Assembly (NCBI RefSeq): GCF_900155425.1
Contig: NZ_LT700190.1
Coordinates: 1-64,000 of the forward strand
DNA: 64,000 bases
Source of the DNA: Parabacteroides massiliensis
GTDB taxonomy: Bacteria > Bacteroidota > Bacteroidia > Bacteroidales > Tannerellaceae
Reading direction: 5' to 3'
This document shows positions 54,998 to 63,896 of this stretch, piece by piece; the stretch's first letter is position 1, and every line of letters begins with the position of its first letter. A program made the position numbers and the translations under genes. The notes below the pieces were generated by a model. It made no database searches. It saw only the letters and a program-made list of their open reading frames with translations, and was not told the origin of the DNA.

Positions 54998-55630
54998 TTA
55001 TTCTTTCTCGTCAAATTCCAGCCAGCAGATGTCCAGTGGCAATGATATCAGATAGGACACACTGTCCAGTTCCGGTTTGCGGTTAGACAACAGGCTCTCG
55101 TTGATTCTCCATATCCGCGTCATCTGGATGTATGGCCGCTTGTCCTTAATGAATCTCACCTGGTTGGAATACGCTTCAACCACCAGCGTATCCATTTTTG
55201 TGGCCATTGCGAAGCGGTATGCTTTCCGTAGCCCTTTTCTTCCCTGTTTCCGCAGTTTCAGCCAGACAATGCTGTCGCCGGGTATCTTGTAAAGGGATAG
55301 CGGATGGCAGGTTGTCCGTTTCCGGTATGCGTTCGGTAGTTTCGGATTCTCCTGCTTGTCCTCAGAAACAGAGGGTATACCCTCAATCCGTACATAGTCC
55401 GGCTTGTCCCAGGTGTCCTGTTTCAGTGAGTAGTGGTCTCTTTTCACCGCATCCTCATTGAAGAAGATGCACCATAGTGCGAACAGCGCGAGAAAGGAGA
55501 AGGATATGGCTGCAAAAAGAGGATGCAGTGTGCTTGTCCACCTCTTTTCGCGTGCTTCGTCGTTCCGGTCACGTATGTAACCGATGGCAGACGCTATGGC
55601 AAACAATATGGCCAGAATTAGCAGAACCAT
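54998..55630 (-). CDS. Unrecognised membrane-anchored protein
   Basis: 210 residues. Two membrane helices at the N-terminus (VLLILAILFAIASAIGY and HPLFAAISFSFLALFALWCI), then a soluble domain of about 140 residues (LSLYKIPGDSIVWLKLRKQG, MDTLVVEAYSNQVRFIKDKR, PLDICWLEFDEKE). No family recognised. First of a run of - strand genes of similar make-up between 55 and 58 kb, apparently one operon. Confidence 0.75.
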   Translation of the reverse strand: MVLLILAILFAIASAIGYIRDRNDEAREKRWTSTLHPLFAAISFSFLALFALWCIFFNEDAVKRDHYSLKQDTWDKPDYVRIEGIPSVSEDKQENPKLPNAYRKRTTCHPLSLYKIPGDSIVWLKLRKQGRKGLRKAYRFAMATKMDTLVVEAYSNQVRFIKDKRPYIQMTRIWRINESLLSNRKPELDSVSYLISLPLDICWLEFDEKE

Positions 55631-55651
55631 GATTCTTGTGGCTTAAATTTA

Positions 55652-56032
55652 TTATGCTTTCAACTGCATATAGGAAAGCATTGCCATGACAGCGAAGTCC
55701 AACAATAGCAATGCGAACCATTTCCAGCTGAGCAGTTGGTTCTTTCCCATAATGTCCAACAAGTTAAAAGCGGTGACAGTGCATATAATCAACGCTATGA
55801 GAGTTGAGAAAGGGCTGATCGATTCCTCTTTTAGTGTATGTGCTGCCCATATTGCCAAAACAGCCGTGATATACAGGATGATAGCCATTATATAATAGAC
55901 TTTGACTGGCAGTTTTACAGGATCGGTCTTAACCTTGTTTATCAGTTTGAAAAAACAGCCAAAGCATGCAAATGTAATCAGTCCTGATAAGAAGATCAAA
56001 ATGTTTGCGATGATAGTTAGAATGTCCATCAT
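55652..56032 (-). CDS. Small four-helix membrane protein, unknown
   Basis: 126 residues with four hydrophobic segments (LTIIANILIFLSGLITFACF, YYIMAIILYITAVLAIWAAH, TLIALIICTVTAFNLLDIMG, WFALLLLDFAVMAMLSYMQL). No motif. Lies 12 bases after the next upstream gene, so cotranscribed. Confidence 0.72.
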   Translation of the reverse strand: MMDILTIIANILIFLSGLITFACFGCFFKLINKVKTDPVKLPVKVYYIMAIILYITAVLAIWAAHTLKEESISPFSTLIALIICTVTAFNLLDIMGKNQLLSWKWFALLLLDFAVMAMLSYMQLKA

Positions 56033-56044
56033 GATTTTTATAAG

Positions 56045-56686
56045 TTATTCAATGTTGCTATTAGCAGACGATTCTTCGCCCTTAAATTTCCGGTTATGCT
56101 CTCTCAGTTTCTTAAGTCCGTTCTTGATCGAGTAGACTGTACCGTTAATCTGTCCCCTCATGATCATATTATTCGCTCTTCTTTTACAAGTAATCCAGTG
56201 TTCCACATAGCCAGGGCCGTCCTTGGGCAGAATCAGTGAAACATAGAAGTTCTTCTCCATCCGTTCTTGTTCCGAAGCATATTTTTTTTCTTTTATTTTC
56301 TGCTCCTCTATCTGGCGGTAGCCGAACCCCTGTGATACATAGTAGCTGTATGCCGTGGCATTGTCCGGCTGCCCGAACCGTGCAGAGAGCAGTTCGATTG
56401 CTTTTTCCCTTGTGTCGGCTATTCCTCCCAACAAAGCTTTACCTTCACTGTCGATACCGGTGAATTTCTCAACTGTAATCACAGTCGTGTTAGATGTCAG
56501 TCCTTTATGGGTGGACAGTAACCTTACCGGTATAATGGCGTGCGAGCCGATAGGGGAGACCCCCTTGTCACGTAGTAAAGACGGTTTGATCCTCATTCTG
56601 ATTGTTTCGGGTACTTTCGCTAGAAAGTCTCTTAGTGAGAGTTCTCCGTTTTCGTTGCCAATCAATATAGCTATCGCTTTCTCCAT
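56045..56686 (-). CDS. Unrecognised cytoplasmic protein
   Basis: About 213 residues from the ATG at 56686. MEKAIAILIGNENGELSLRD, IPVRLLSTHKGLTSNTTVIT, ALLGGIADTREKAIELLSAR and a basic C-terminus (GQINGTVYSIKNGLKKLREH). No membrane segment or known motif. Positioned between the thioredoxin-like lipoprotein and the small membrane protein. Confidence 0.7.
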   Translation of the reverse strand: MEKAIAILIGNENGELSLRDFLAKVPETIRMRIKPSLLRDKGVSPIGSHAIIPVRLLSTHKGLTSNTTVITVEKFTGIDSEGKALLGGIADTREKAIELLSARFGQPDNATAYSYYVSQGFGYRQIEEQKIKEKKYASEQERMEKNFYVSLILPKDGPGYVEHWITCKRRANNMIMRGQINGTVYSIKNGLKKLREHNRKFKGEESSANSNIE

Positions 56687-56699
56687 ATAATGCAATAAT

Positions 56700-57224
56700 T
56701 TATTTGGTAAGGGCTTCTAGCAGGCAATCCCCGGTTCCAAAAGTCAGGGGATCTATGTCATTGGTCGTATAGTTAACTATATTGTTCTTGACAATATAAA
56801 CTCGGGGAATATACTGTCTGGCGAACATCCCATATACAATATTTTGACCGTTGTGCGCAATAGGGAATGTGTATTTGTGTTTCCTTATATAAGATTCGAT
56901 TACAGCGGATGACTCACATCTCGATATACCGATAAAATGTACGTCATTGCCATATTTGTCAAACAATTTTTGGATAACGGGAAATTGTTTCTGGCAATCG
57001 CTGCAATCTGTGCTGAAAAAAAATATCAACGACGGCTTTTCCTTGTCAGGCATATCATGTGCTACCAGGTTGAAATCAGTGACTTGAAATCGGGGGCATC
57101 TGTCTCCGACTTTAATGATGTCACCAGAATCTGTTCTGCTATCGTTCTCACAAGCTGCAAGGACCACCATGAGTAACATCAGAAAGTAGGCAATTCCATT
57201 TCGATTAATTACTGTTTTTTTCAT
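56700..57224 (-). CDS. Thioredoxin-fold (TlpA/redoxin-like) lipoprotein
   Basis: 174 residues. Lipobox VLAAC (about Cys25) and then a redoxin domain: VGDRCPRFQVTDFNLVAHDM, LIFFFSTDCSDCQKQFPVIQ with the active-site CSDC, HFIGISRCESSAVIESYI and the cis-Pro turn YIPRVYIV. Envelope-anchored thiol-disulfide exchange protein; the partner is unknown. Confidence 0.88.
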   Translation of the reverse strand: MKKTVINRNGIAYFLMLLMVVLAACENDSRTDSGDIIKVGDRCPRFQVTDFNLVAHDMPDKEKPSLIFFFSTDCSDCQKQFPVIQKLFDKYGNDVHFIGISRCESSAVIESYIRKHKYTFPIAHNGQNIVYGMFARQYIPRVYIVKNNIVNYTTNDIDPLTFGTGDCLLEALTK

Positions 57225-57233
57225 GGATTTCTT

Positions 57234-57638
57234 TTATTGGTTAATATTGGTTTGATCTATGAGTACGCCTAGGAGCATGGGATCTCCAGAAGGCATTATC
57301 TGCTTGTCTGTGATCCGTATGCTGCAGTTTTCAGATTCCGTGTTCAGAATATAGACTCTATCATTGCAGAATATCGATAGACTATCTGTAGTATCAGTCA
57401 TCATTATATTCAAAGGATATTCGCATCCGATTTCGCATTTTGCGGCAGTTTCTCTATCCGGGTGGATGTAAAAACAGAAACTTTCACATCCCGGAATTGA
57501 AATTTCAAGAATGGTCATGTCAATCCCTTTAAGAAGTTTGTTGCGTCTTTTTTTTCCACAATTCTGTATGAGCAGAACAGTCAGCAGAATTAGGATTACA
57601 ATAATCTGAGTGATGTTTAAGACTGTACAGTTAATCAT
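57234..57638 (-). CDS. Unrecognised small protein with an N-terminal membrane helix
   Basis: 134 residues: helix VLNITQIIVILILLTVLLIQ, basic stretch KKRRNKLLK, then a beta-rich domain with four Cys (CESFCFYIHPDRETAAKCEI, DSLSIFCNDRVYILNTESEN). It looks like an incomplete relative of peptidase-associated or redoxin-associated lipoproteins, but I cannot name it. It lies 9 bases before the thioredoxin-like gene on the same strand. Confidence 0.7.
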   Translation of the reverse strand: MINCTVLNITQIIVILILLTVLLIQNCGKKRRNKLLKGIDMTILEISIPGCESFCFYIHPDRETAAKCEIGCEYPLNIMMTDTTDSLSIFCNDRVYILNTESENCSIRITDKQIMPSGDPMLLGVLIDQTNINQ

Positions 57639-57668
57639 AATGTTTACTTATTAGTTTTTGAGTTCATG

Positions 57669-58124
57669 TTAATCTATTTCGTTACATACATCCATTATGG
57701 CCGTTTCCTCAATTTTTGTAATTTTGTAATCGGACATGGATCCGTTCATGTATTTTTTGATTGATACAATTACGTCATCAACGGAACTACCTTGGATCAG
57801 TATGAGGTTTTTTGTTTTTTTCTCTTTCCCGGGCTTCTCGTCTAAGGTTATGAAACAGAGGATACATTTATAGTACATATCTCCGGATTTGTCTTCAATG
57901 ATTTCTGAAAATTTACACCTCTTGATGTCTGAGATCGTAAATTCACCGGATGTAAAGGGTTCGATGAATTTAATCATCCTGCTCTCTGCTTCTGTGAATG
58001 AAAATGCCTTTACTATATAAGGCTCGGTTACTTTTTTCTCTAAGCCGTTTTCTCTAACCCGGTTGTATCGGACCTTGCATTCAAAAAATGTGCCTGAATT
58101 TATGTTTGAGATAGAATTGCTCAT
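57669..58124 (-). CDS. DUF4494-family protein
   Basis: About 151 residues from the ATG at 58124; the longer upstream frame has a composition unlike the family. TFFECKVRYNRVRENGLEKK, VTEPYIVKAFSFTEAESRMI, FTISDIKRCKFSEIIE and YYKCILCFITLDEK are the DUF4494 pattern, a family frequent on Bacteroidales conjugative elements and phages. Function unknown; it suggests the 54-64 kb stretch is itself mobile DNA. Confidence 0.82.
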   Translation of the reverse strand: MSNSISNINSGTFFECKVRYNRVRENGLEKKVTEPYIVKAFSFTEAESRMIKFIEPFTSGEFTISDIKRCKFSEIIEDKSGDMYYKCILCFITLDEKPGKEKKTKNLILIQGSSVDDVIVSIKKYMNGSMSDYKITKIEETAIMDVCNEID

Positions 58125-58992
58125 GGTTTTGGTTTTGAATAATTCAGTCGCTAATTTACAGTAAATTAGCGAGAAAAACAAGAGCTTAAACCATATATTT
58201 TCGCAGAAAACGGTATTATAACCTGATATACGGGAATCTTTTTTAGACAGGATGGCTAAATTCTTACAGGGAAGCCAATCTGCAATATCCAGATAGAATG
58301 CGAACATGAGTTGATCATTGTCTTGGTCCTTAATGGACAATACGCTGTATTCCTTACGTCCGTTGATAATTTACAATATACCAGTTTAATTAGTTTAATA
58401 GATATAATATAAGCAATAAAACCAAAATACAAATTTACAATATAATAGTTGAAATTATTTTTATAGACCATGCCGACTGGATGGACGATGCCGAACTATC
58501 TACATTACCATAGAAGAAATTTGTTTTTTAGACAGCAATGTCACCATTAATGCCTAAAATACAACTATTTATAAGATAGTTACCACTGACATAATTAACA
58601 CCCCTATTTTTAAGCGGTGTTGAAAATCAATTAGTTACAAAATATTGAGATAAAGGTTTGCACGAAATATGCAAGAATCATATAACAATACCGGTGTTTT
58701 ACTTCCATAACGCAATGAAACCGATGGGAAGATGCCATCTAATACCTAAGCTTTGAATCCCTTTTTGCGTTTTGTTAGGAAGCCCGGTATCTGGCGTCGA
58801 ATTAGATATGATACAAAATAAAGAAGTCAAGCATCACTATATAAGAAAAACCTTCGGTAGGCTGTAACAATGTATATTACAAATCCTTAAGCAAAGGTAC
58901 GCCAATAACCTTGAAAATGCAAAATAAGCTCAAGTAATTAAAGATAAATTAAGATATATACTATCCTCATGTTAATTACTCTGTCGTATCAT
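58125..58992. other. Nearly 870 bases without a supported gene
   Basis: AT-rich, short frames only. A possible promoter region for the leftward gene at 57669-58124. No repeat or structured RNA was recognised. Confidence 0.4.
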
Positions 58993-59208
58993 TCATAGAA
59001 TAAGAATCGTCCGGTCAAATCTTTGTTTATCTATCAGGCATGGTTTGCCGTGTGTGATGTCCCATAGCTTGTATTCCTCAAACAATTTGGTGTTGGGATT
59101 TAACTTGATAGATATTTTCCCAGCTTCGATGGCCTTACCTTTACTTGAAAAGTATACGTCTTCATCATTAATGGTAAGTCCATACTTTCTTACCGTATGT
59201 ATCTTCAT
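58993..59208 (-). CDS. Small protein of about 71 residues, unknown
   Basis: From the ATG at 59208 (59217 possible): MKIHTVRKYGLTINDEDVYF, SSKGKAIEAGKISIKLNPNT, KLFEEYKLWDITHGKPC. Soluble, beta-rich. Followed upstream by another small gene and the 314-residue gene on the same strand, so likely one transcript. Could be a fragment. Confidence 0.5.
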   Translation of the reverse strand: MKIHTVRKYGLTINDEDVYFSSKGKAIEAGKISIKLNPNTKLFEEYKLWDITHGKPCLIDKQRFDRTILIL

Positions 59209-59230
59209 TTCAAACATAGTTCATCTCTAT

Positions 59231-59389
59231 TCAAATACTCAATTTCTGCATATCGTTTATCCGGTCATTTTTCACTTCGATGTCATCTTTGAAGAGTGGT
59301 AACTGGTAATCTCTTTCCTGTATCATACCTCTGAATGATTTGTGTAATCTCTGCCCTAAGGAATAATATTGCTTGCTGTATATTTTCAT
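59231..59389 (-). CDS. 52-residue small protein, coupled to the upstream gene
   Basis: Reads MKIYSKQYYSLGQRLHKSFR, then GMIQERDYQLPLFKDDIEVK and a short end. Its ATG overlaps the TGA of the gene at 59386-60327 as ATGA, a strong sign that it is real although too short for most gene calls. No family recognised. Confidence 0.6.
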   Translation of the reverse strand: MKIYSKQYYSLGQRLHKSFRGMIQERDYQLPLFKDDIEVKNDRINDMQKLSI

Positions 59390-60327
59390 TGATTTGTTGT
59401 TCTGTAAATATGATGCCCAAGAGTGGAACGGATAAAATGGGGATCCAGGTCTACTTCGAAGGCTTCAAACAGACTTGGATGTGGTAAAAGCTGTTGCTCG
59501 TCTTGTACTGTAATTGTTTTCTTTATTCTGTCAATAGAACCTATTTTGGATATACAGTGTGGGCATACGAATGGTATTGTCTTGTCAAAATTGTTAGTGA
59601 TTAGCGGTTGTGCCATGCTCTTATATGTATTGAAAACCTTTTCTCTGTTTAGTGCATCCTTGAGATGTGCCCGGTATTGTGTTATCAGTTTGTCATCCAT
59701 TTCGGTAATGGACAGTTTGACGGATGGCCGCTGTTTTATCATCATGATATTCTGTTCCAGTTGCTCATGATTTATGGAACCTTTATTTAGCATATTGTTC
59801 TCATAATTCTCTGATGTGCTAAAGTACATCCATTTTGGAAAATAGTAAGGATGTCCACAATCTGTGCACGAGTATAAGTCATATTCAATCAATATTATAT
59901 TGGCATGCAAGTACATGCCCCATAAAGGTTTTTCCCTGTCTAAGAATCTCTTCACACAGGTAATTATTGTGTTTTGTTCTGATAGGACGCATGTCTTTTC
60001 TTGTGAAGAGAAAAAGCTTATCTGCTTTCGGTACCATGTAAGTAAATCTTTTGATGATTGGTCAACTAGAACAATGATATAGTTGCCGGAACGTATTGCT
60101 TTACAAACAGCGTTCCGTATTATTTCTTCATTGGCAAATATCTCTGTACGTTTTTCCTCTTTCAGCCACAAAAGGGATATAATACGTTTGTTCAACGAAA
60201 ATTGTCCAGCAAAAACATTATCTAAGGCTGTGTAAATCGGCAATCCCTTGCATGTATCGGTAAATTCTTCCACTATATGTTGGATTAATTCTATCTTATC
60301 TTTATGGTCAATAATAAAATTTTTCAT
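59386..60327 (-). CDS. Unrecognised protein with two Cys pairs
   Basis: About 313 residues from the ATG at 60327. Cys pairs in CTDCGHPYYFP and CPHCISKIGS could bind zinc; between them is a helical region (LEQNIMMIKQRPSVKLSITE). The N-terminal half holds LSLNKRIISLLWLKEEKRTE-like helices. No catalytic motif. First gene of a three-gene unit with the two small genes downstream. Confidence 0.72.
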   Translation of the reverse strand: MKNFIIDHKDKIELIQHIVEEFTDTCKGLPIYTALDNVFAGQFSLNKRIISLLWLKEEKRTEIFANEEIIRNAVCKAIRSGNYIIVLVDQSSKDLLTWYRKQISFFSSQEKTCVLSEQNTIITCVKRFLDREKPLWGMYLHANIILIEYDLYSCTDCGHPYYFPKWMYFSTSENYENNMLNKGSINHEQLEQNIMMIKQRPSVKLSITEMDDKLITQYRAHLKDALNREKVFNTYKSMAQPLITNNFDKTIPFVCPHCISKIGSIDRIKKTITVQDEQQLLPHPSLFEAFEVDLDPHFIRSTLGHHIYRTTNQ

Positions 60328-60535
60328 TTGTTTTCTTTTGGTTGTCACAAACTTAGCAAAAATAGTCGGTAATACTTAAGATGATCGTCATTTTGAACTG
60401 TTATTTACAGACTATTCACATTTATGGTAAATTAAGAAATGGAGATGAAAAATTCTGGAGATATATTTCTATTTGAAAATATTGTATAACTATAATTGGT
60501 CGGCAACGTGTTTTAATCTACCTTAATAGTAGAAA

Positions 60536-60685
60536 TTAAGCCATTAGAATGTTGAGTTTCGACATTGCAGCGATGCTCCCTCTGTTCACCGAGCCATCGA
60601 CCATTTTCTCTAACTGAGATTTTAGTTCTTCGCTGATTCGCAATGTGATTGTTGCCGTAATTATTCGTTTCTTTTTATTTATCAA
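60536..60685 (-). CDS. Short ribbon-helix-helix-like protein, possibly a fragment
   Basis: 49 codons from a TTG start: KKKRIITATITLRISEELKS then QLEKMVDGSVNRGSIAAMSK. The TxTLRISEELKxQLEK stretch is the usual strand-helix of CopG/Arc-type DNA-binding proteins. It begins 9 bases after the TonB-type gene stop. No ATG and a short C-terminus make a remnant possible. Confidence 0.4.
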   Translation of the reverse strand: MINKKKRIITATITLRISEELKSQLEKMVDGSVNRGSIAAMSKLNILMA

Positions 60686-60693
60686 TTACTTGT

Positions 60694-61374
60694 TCACTGG
60701 AATCGGAACATGATAGGCAAGAAATATTTGACCTTAACAGTCTTGCCATTCTTCTTTCCGGGAATCCATTTAGGCATGAGGTTGACTACACGAAGCGCTT
60801 CTTTGTCCAATGATTCTTCGACTGAGCGTGAAACCTGGATATCGTAAACACCTCCATCCTTACCGATGATGAATTCGATAACTACCTTTCCTTGGATACC
60901 GTTTTCTTGAGCTAAGGTCGGATAGCGTATGTTGTCAGCAAGGAACTTGCGTAACGCTGTCTCCCCACCGGGGAACTTTGGCATGGTTTCGACTATAGTG
61001 AACACCTCTTCTTCTTCAGGTTCTTTGATGATTACATCTACGTGCTTGATGGCAACGAGCTGGTCCAGATCCTCTGTAGTCTCAACCTGAACTTCATCCA
61101 GCTTGGAGTCGTTTTCGACAATTTTGATTTCCTCAATTACTTTTGGGGGAGCCGGAGGGAGGACTTTCGGTTTGATGTCATCCATCGTAGTGATGGGTAC
61201 TAGTTCTTCATCTTCCCAGATAATACTTTTGCGTTCCGGTGCCGTCACCTTCTTATCGCTGTTTGTCCACTCAAAGCTTATAAAAAGTATTGAAAGCGAA
61301 ACCAGCAATCCAATCAGAAAGCGTGGGAATCGGTTGTTCTCCATAATGAGTAGTGGGTTCTTTTTTATTTCCAT
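60694..61374 (-). CDS. TonB-family energy transducer
   Basis: 226 residues. One N-terminal membrane helix (FLIGLLVSLSILFISFEW), a Pro- and Glu-rich periplasmic linker (KPKVLPPAPPKVIEEIKIVE) and a C-terminal TonB domain: FPGGETALRKFLADNIRYPT, AQENGIQGKVVIEFIIGKDG, MPKWIPGKKNGKTVKVKYFL. Such proteins drive TonB-dependent receptors. No ExbB or ExbD is beside it, so it would use those of the cell, or act in signalling as many Bacteroidales copies may. Confidence 0.9.
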   Translation of the reverse strand: MEIKKNPLLIMENNRFPRFLIGLLVSLSILFISFEWTNSDKKVTAPERKSIIWEDEELVPITTMDDIKPKVLPPAPPKVIEEIKIVENDSKLDEVQVETTEDLDQLVAIKHVDVIIKEPEEEEVFTIVETMPKFPGGETALRKFLADNIRYPTLAQENGIQGKVVIEFIIGKDGGVYDIQVSRSVEESLDKEALRVVNLMPKWIPGKKNGKTVKVKYFLPIMFRFQ

Positions 61375-61649
61375 AATTTGAAGGTTTTGATAAAATCAAT
61401 CAACTCTGCAAAATTGCAACAAATGTTTATTAGAGTCTAATGGCTTAATAATTAAATTATTATAGTTCCTCAGGTTGTTAGTATTTTGAGCTTATTCTGT
61501 GTCCTATATTTAATGTTGCATCTTGTATTATATATGTTTTCGCATGGCGTTTGAGCTGCTCAGATATACTTTTCCGGGTCCGACGATGCTTGTCAGCATC
61601 ATGCCCTCTCCAGCAATCAAGTTCTTGAATATACTGAATCTTTTAGTAT
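61375..61649. other. Intergenic stretch upstream of the TonB-type gene
   Basis: 275 AT-rich bases with no gene. Probably holds the promoter of the TonB-type gene; no clear -7 box was identified on the - strand. Confidence 0.35.
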
Positions 61650-62306
61650 TCAGACCTTTCGTAGGAACTCATATTTGCCGGTCACCAGCACCTCGATAAT
61701 TCTGTTGGGAGTCATTTTACCGGACCAATATCCCTTTGCCAGTTCGGTTACCTCGTCATAATTGGATGACGTGGTTATCTGTTTGAACCAATTCTCATCG
61801 AATTGTCTGCATTGTTTGTCCGGAGTTACCGAGAGGACTATATGTGTATTATCTCTACCAAATTGGCAATATCGCATGGCGTTCCCGATATCCTGATAAT
61901 AGCTGATGGAATGCAGTCTGCTTGGTAGATTCCGGTATAATTCCAAACGAACGGTTTCCCATACCACCTCCCATAGATATTCAATTTTCTCTTGTTCTAG
62001 GCGAATATCATGGATTCGGTTGAATCGTTTCATTTCGGTATAGAACCGTTTCCCATGGTTCGGGTAATTTGAGATAATTACGTCCCCTTGATCGTCAGAT
62101 AATCTTTCAGTGCCATCCATTATCTTCATGCCTGTATTGTATGCTGTCTGGAGTGAGATTCCGGTCTCCTTGGAAAATCTGCACACAGCTTTTAGCGTGT
62201 CCTAGAGACGTATGATTTCTTGCTTTCTCGGACTTGTATGTTCCTTGCTGTCGTAAACGACACCGATAGTTTCATTATCGTTTAATATTCTGAATAATCT
62301 GCTCAT
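61650..62306 (-). pseudogene. DUF2441-like protein with an in-frame amber stop
   Basis: From the ATG at 62306 the frame reads MSRLFRILNDNETIGVVYDS and so on for 34 codons. It then meets TAG at 62202-62204 and goes on in the same frame (DTLKAVCRFSKETGISLQTA) to 61650, 218 positions in all. The part after the stop is intact (VWETVRLELYRNLPSRLHSI, WSGKMTPNRIIEVLVTGKYE). Its start, 18 bases after the upstream gene, and its length suggest one gene with a nonsense mutation. The family name is tentative. Confidence 0.65.
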
Positions 62307-62324
62307 GATTTATATTTTTAAAAT

Positions 62325-63896
62325 TCATCGTCGAATCTTATGGGATTTATTTTTTTCGTTATCCTCGGTTTTGATTCTCAAGGAATTCGGAACATATTTT
62401 TCGTTCTCTTGGCTGATTCTGACAGCTACTTGGCAGATGTTTTTTGTGCGCAATTCTTGGGGAATATACCTAAGCATATTCATTGCCTCTTTTTGTTCAC
62501 ATGCCACCAATCCATATTCACCAGGTAAGTCCTCTGCATAGAATATGTCCTGTTGCCGGTAGTTGTTTATACCATCCAATAATTTCTGCTCGATATTCGG
62601 AATACTTGTGATGACTTCATCGGGTATGTGATAAAGAAGTGACATGTCGTGCTTTATAGCCTTTTCGACCATCCAATTTTCTATGTAACCAGAGGGAATA
62701 TAGCGTAGATTATTGATATAAGCACGTACCGCTTTTATCCCGATCTCTCTAAAGTCTGGTTGTTGCCTTATTTCTACTGGGATATTCATATATTCTTCGG
62801 GAGAAGCGCATTTCCAAGTATCCGGTGACATTTTCTTGCCGAAGAAGTTCGTGGATATAGTTCCTTGGGCCAGCAATATTTTCTGTACCTCTGGATCCTT
62901 TTTCATGGACTCAGGCATGTGTACAAACACTTCCGATTCATCGAACGTTTGGTATCGTGTCTTATCTGGATTGTCAAGAAAATCGCCTTTCCCTATCAGA
63001 TCCGTATAATTTTCCCAGAAAGAAGGATTATCGAGCACCTCCTTAGGTACATACCCGTTTGAAATTAGTTCGGTACTGATGGGACAGAGGTAGTGCCAGT
63101 CTTGTACGGATAAGTTCATGTCAGGGTATATCTTCAAAGGATTCTTTACACCATGATTCTTATAGTATTCGAATCTGCCGGGTATTCCGTAAATGCTCAT
63201 ATCATAATCATAATCTTTTTCAAAGCGTATTGCCATGAAGTCCTTCATGATAGCTATCCAATCTTTCTGCTCATAATTAATTTGTGCTTTCTGTTGCCCT
63301 TGCTTGAGAACGTGCATGCTGTACACTTCGGTTACATGGGGAGAACGGGATTTTTCAGGGATATTTTCAATGTTCGTTCCGTGTTCGATGGCCTTTATGA
63401 AGAAGTCTTCGCTACGGGGAATATCATGATAGCCGTGCTTCTCAATGAACTTGGCATAATTATCATACGCATAAGTGAGCATATCGGGACTATACTGTTC
63501 CAGTTCTTGTTTGACATGATTATATACATCCTGGTCATTCTGATATAGTCGCGACTGGGCTGCATTGAACGACTTTTCTGTCACATACACTGCTTCGGGC
63601 GCGTACATTGCCATGGAGGGCTTGACATTTTTAATCATTTCTTCAAGGTCCTTTTTGCTCAAATAATTAATATCGGAGTATTTGTACACGTAGCAACCGT
63701 TAAGAGTATGTAGCTTGTCAATGTCGTTATGATATTCGTTATAAAACATCATGTACACATTGTTCTTGTTGTTGCTATCGGCAGGGCAGATGAAAGAATT
63801 CAAAATTTCTCCGTTGTTAGTTTCAACAGTCAGTATATCCCCGCTAATGTGTTTCTTTGGCTTAATGAAATTGATTAAGGTGTCTATTATGCTCAT
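62325..63896 (-). CDS. Large unrecognised protein
   Basis: 523 residues, no signal or membrane segment. Repeated motifs of the kind VPKEVLDNPSFWENYTDLIG, MPESMKKDPEVQKILLAQG, IPVEIRQQPDFREIGIKAV and IPDEVITSIPNIEQKLLDG suggest tandem helical repeats of about 45-50 residues, reminiscent of DUF4116-type leucine-poor repeats. It is the first gene of the leftward run that reaches 61650. The function is unknown. Confidence 0.75.
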   Translation of the reverse strand: MSIIDTLINFIKPKKHISGDILTVETNNGEILNSFICPADSNNKNNVYMMFYNEYHNDIDKLHTLNGCYVYKYSDINYLSKKDLEEMIKNVKPSMAMYAPEAVYVTEKSFNAAQSRLYQNDQDVYNHVKQELEQYSPDMLTYAYDNYAKFIEKHGYHDIPRSEDFFIKAIEHGTNIENIPEKSRSPHVTEVYSMHVLKQGQQKAQINYEQKDWIAIMKDFMAIRFEKDYDYDMSIYGIPGRFEYYKNHGVKNPLKIYPDMNLSVQDWHYLCPISTELISNGYVPKEVLDNPSFWENYTDLIGKGDFLDNPDKTRYQTFDESEVFVHMPESMKKDPEVQKILLAQGTISTNFFGKKMSPDTWKCASPEEYMNIPVEIRQQPDFREIGIKAVRAYINNLRYIPSGYIENWMVEKAIKHDMSLLYHIPDEVITSIPNIEQKLLDGINNYRQQDIFYAEDLPGEYGLVACEQKEAMNMLRYIPQELRTKNICQVAVRISQENEKYVPNSLRIKTEDNEKNKSHKIRR

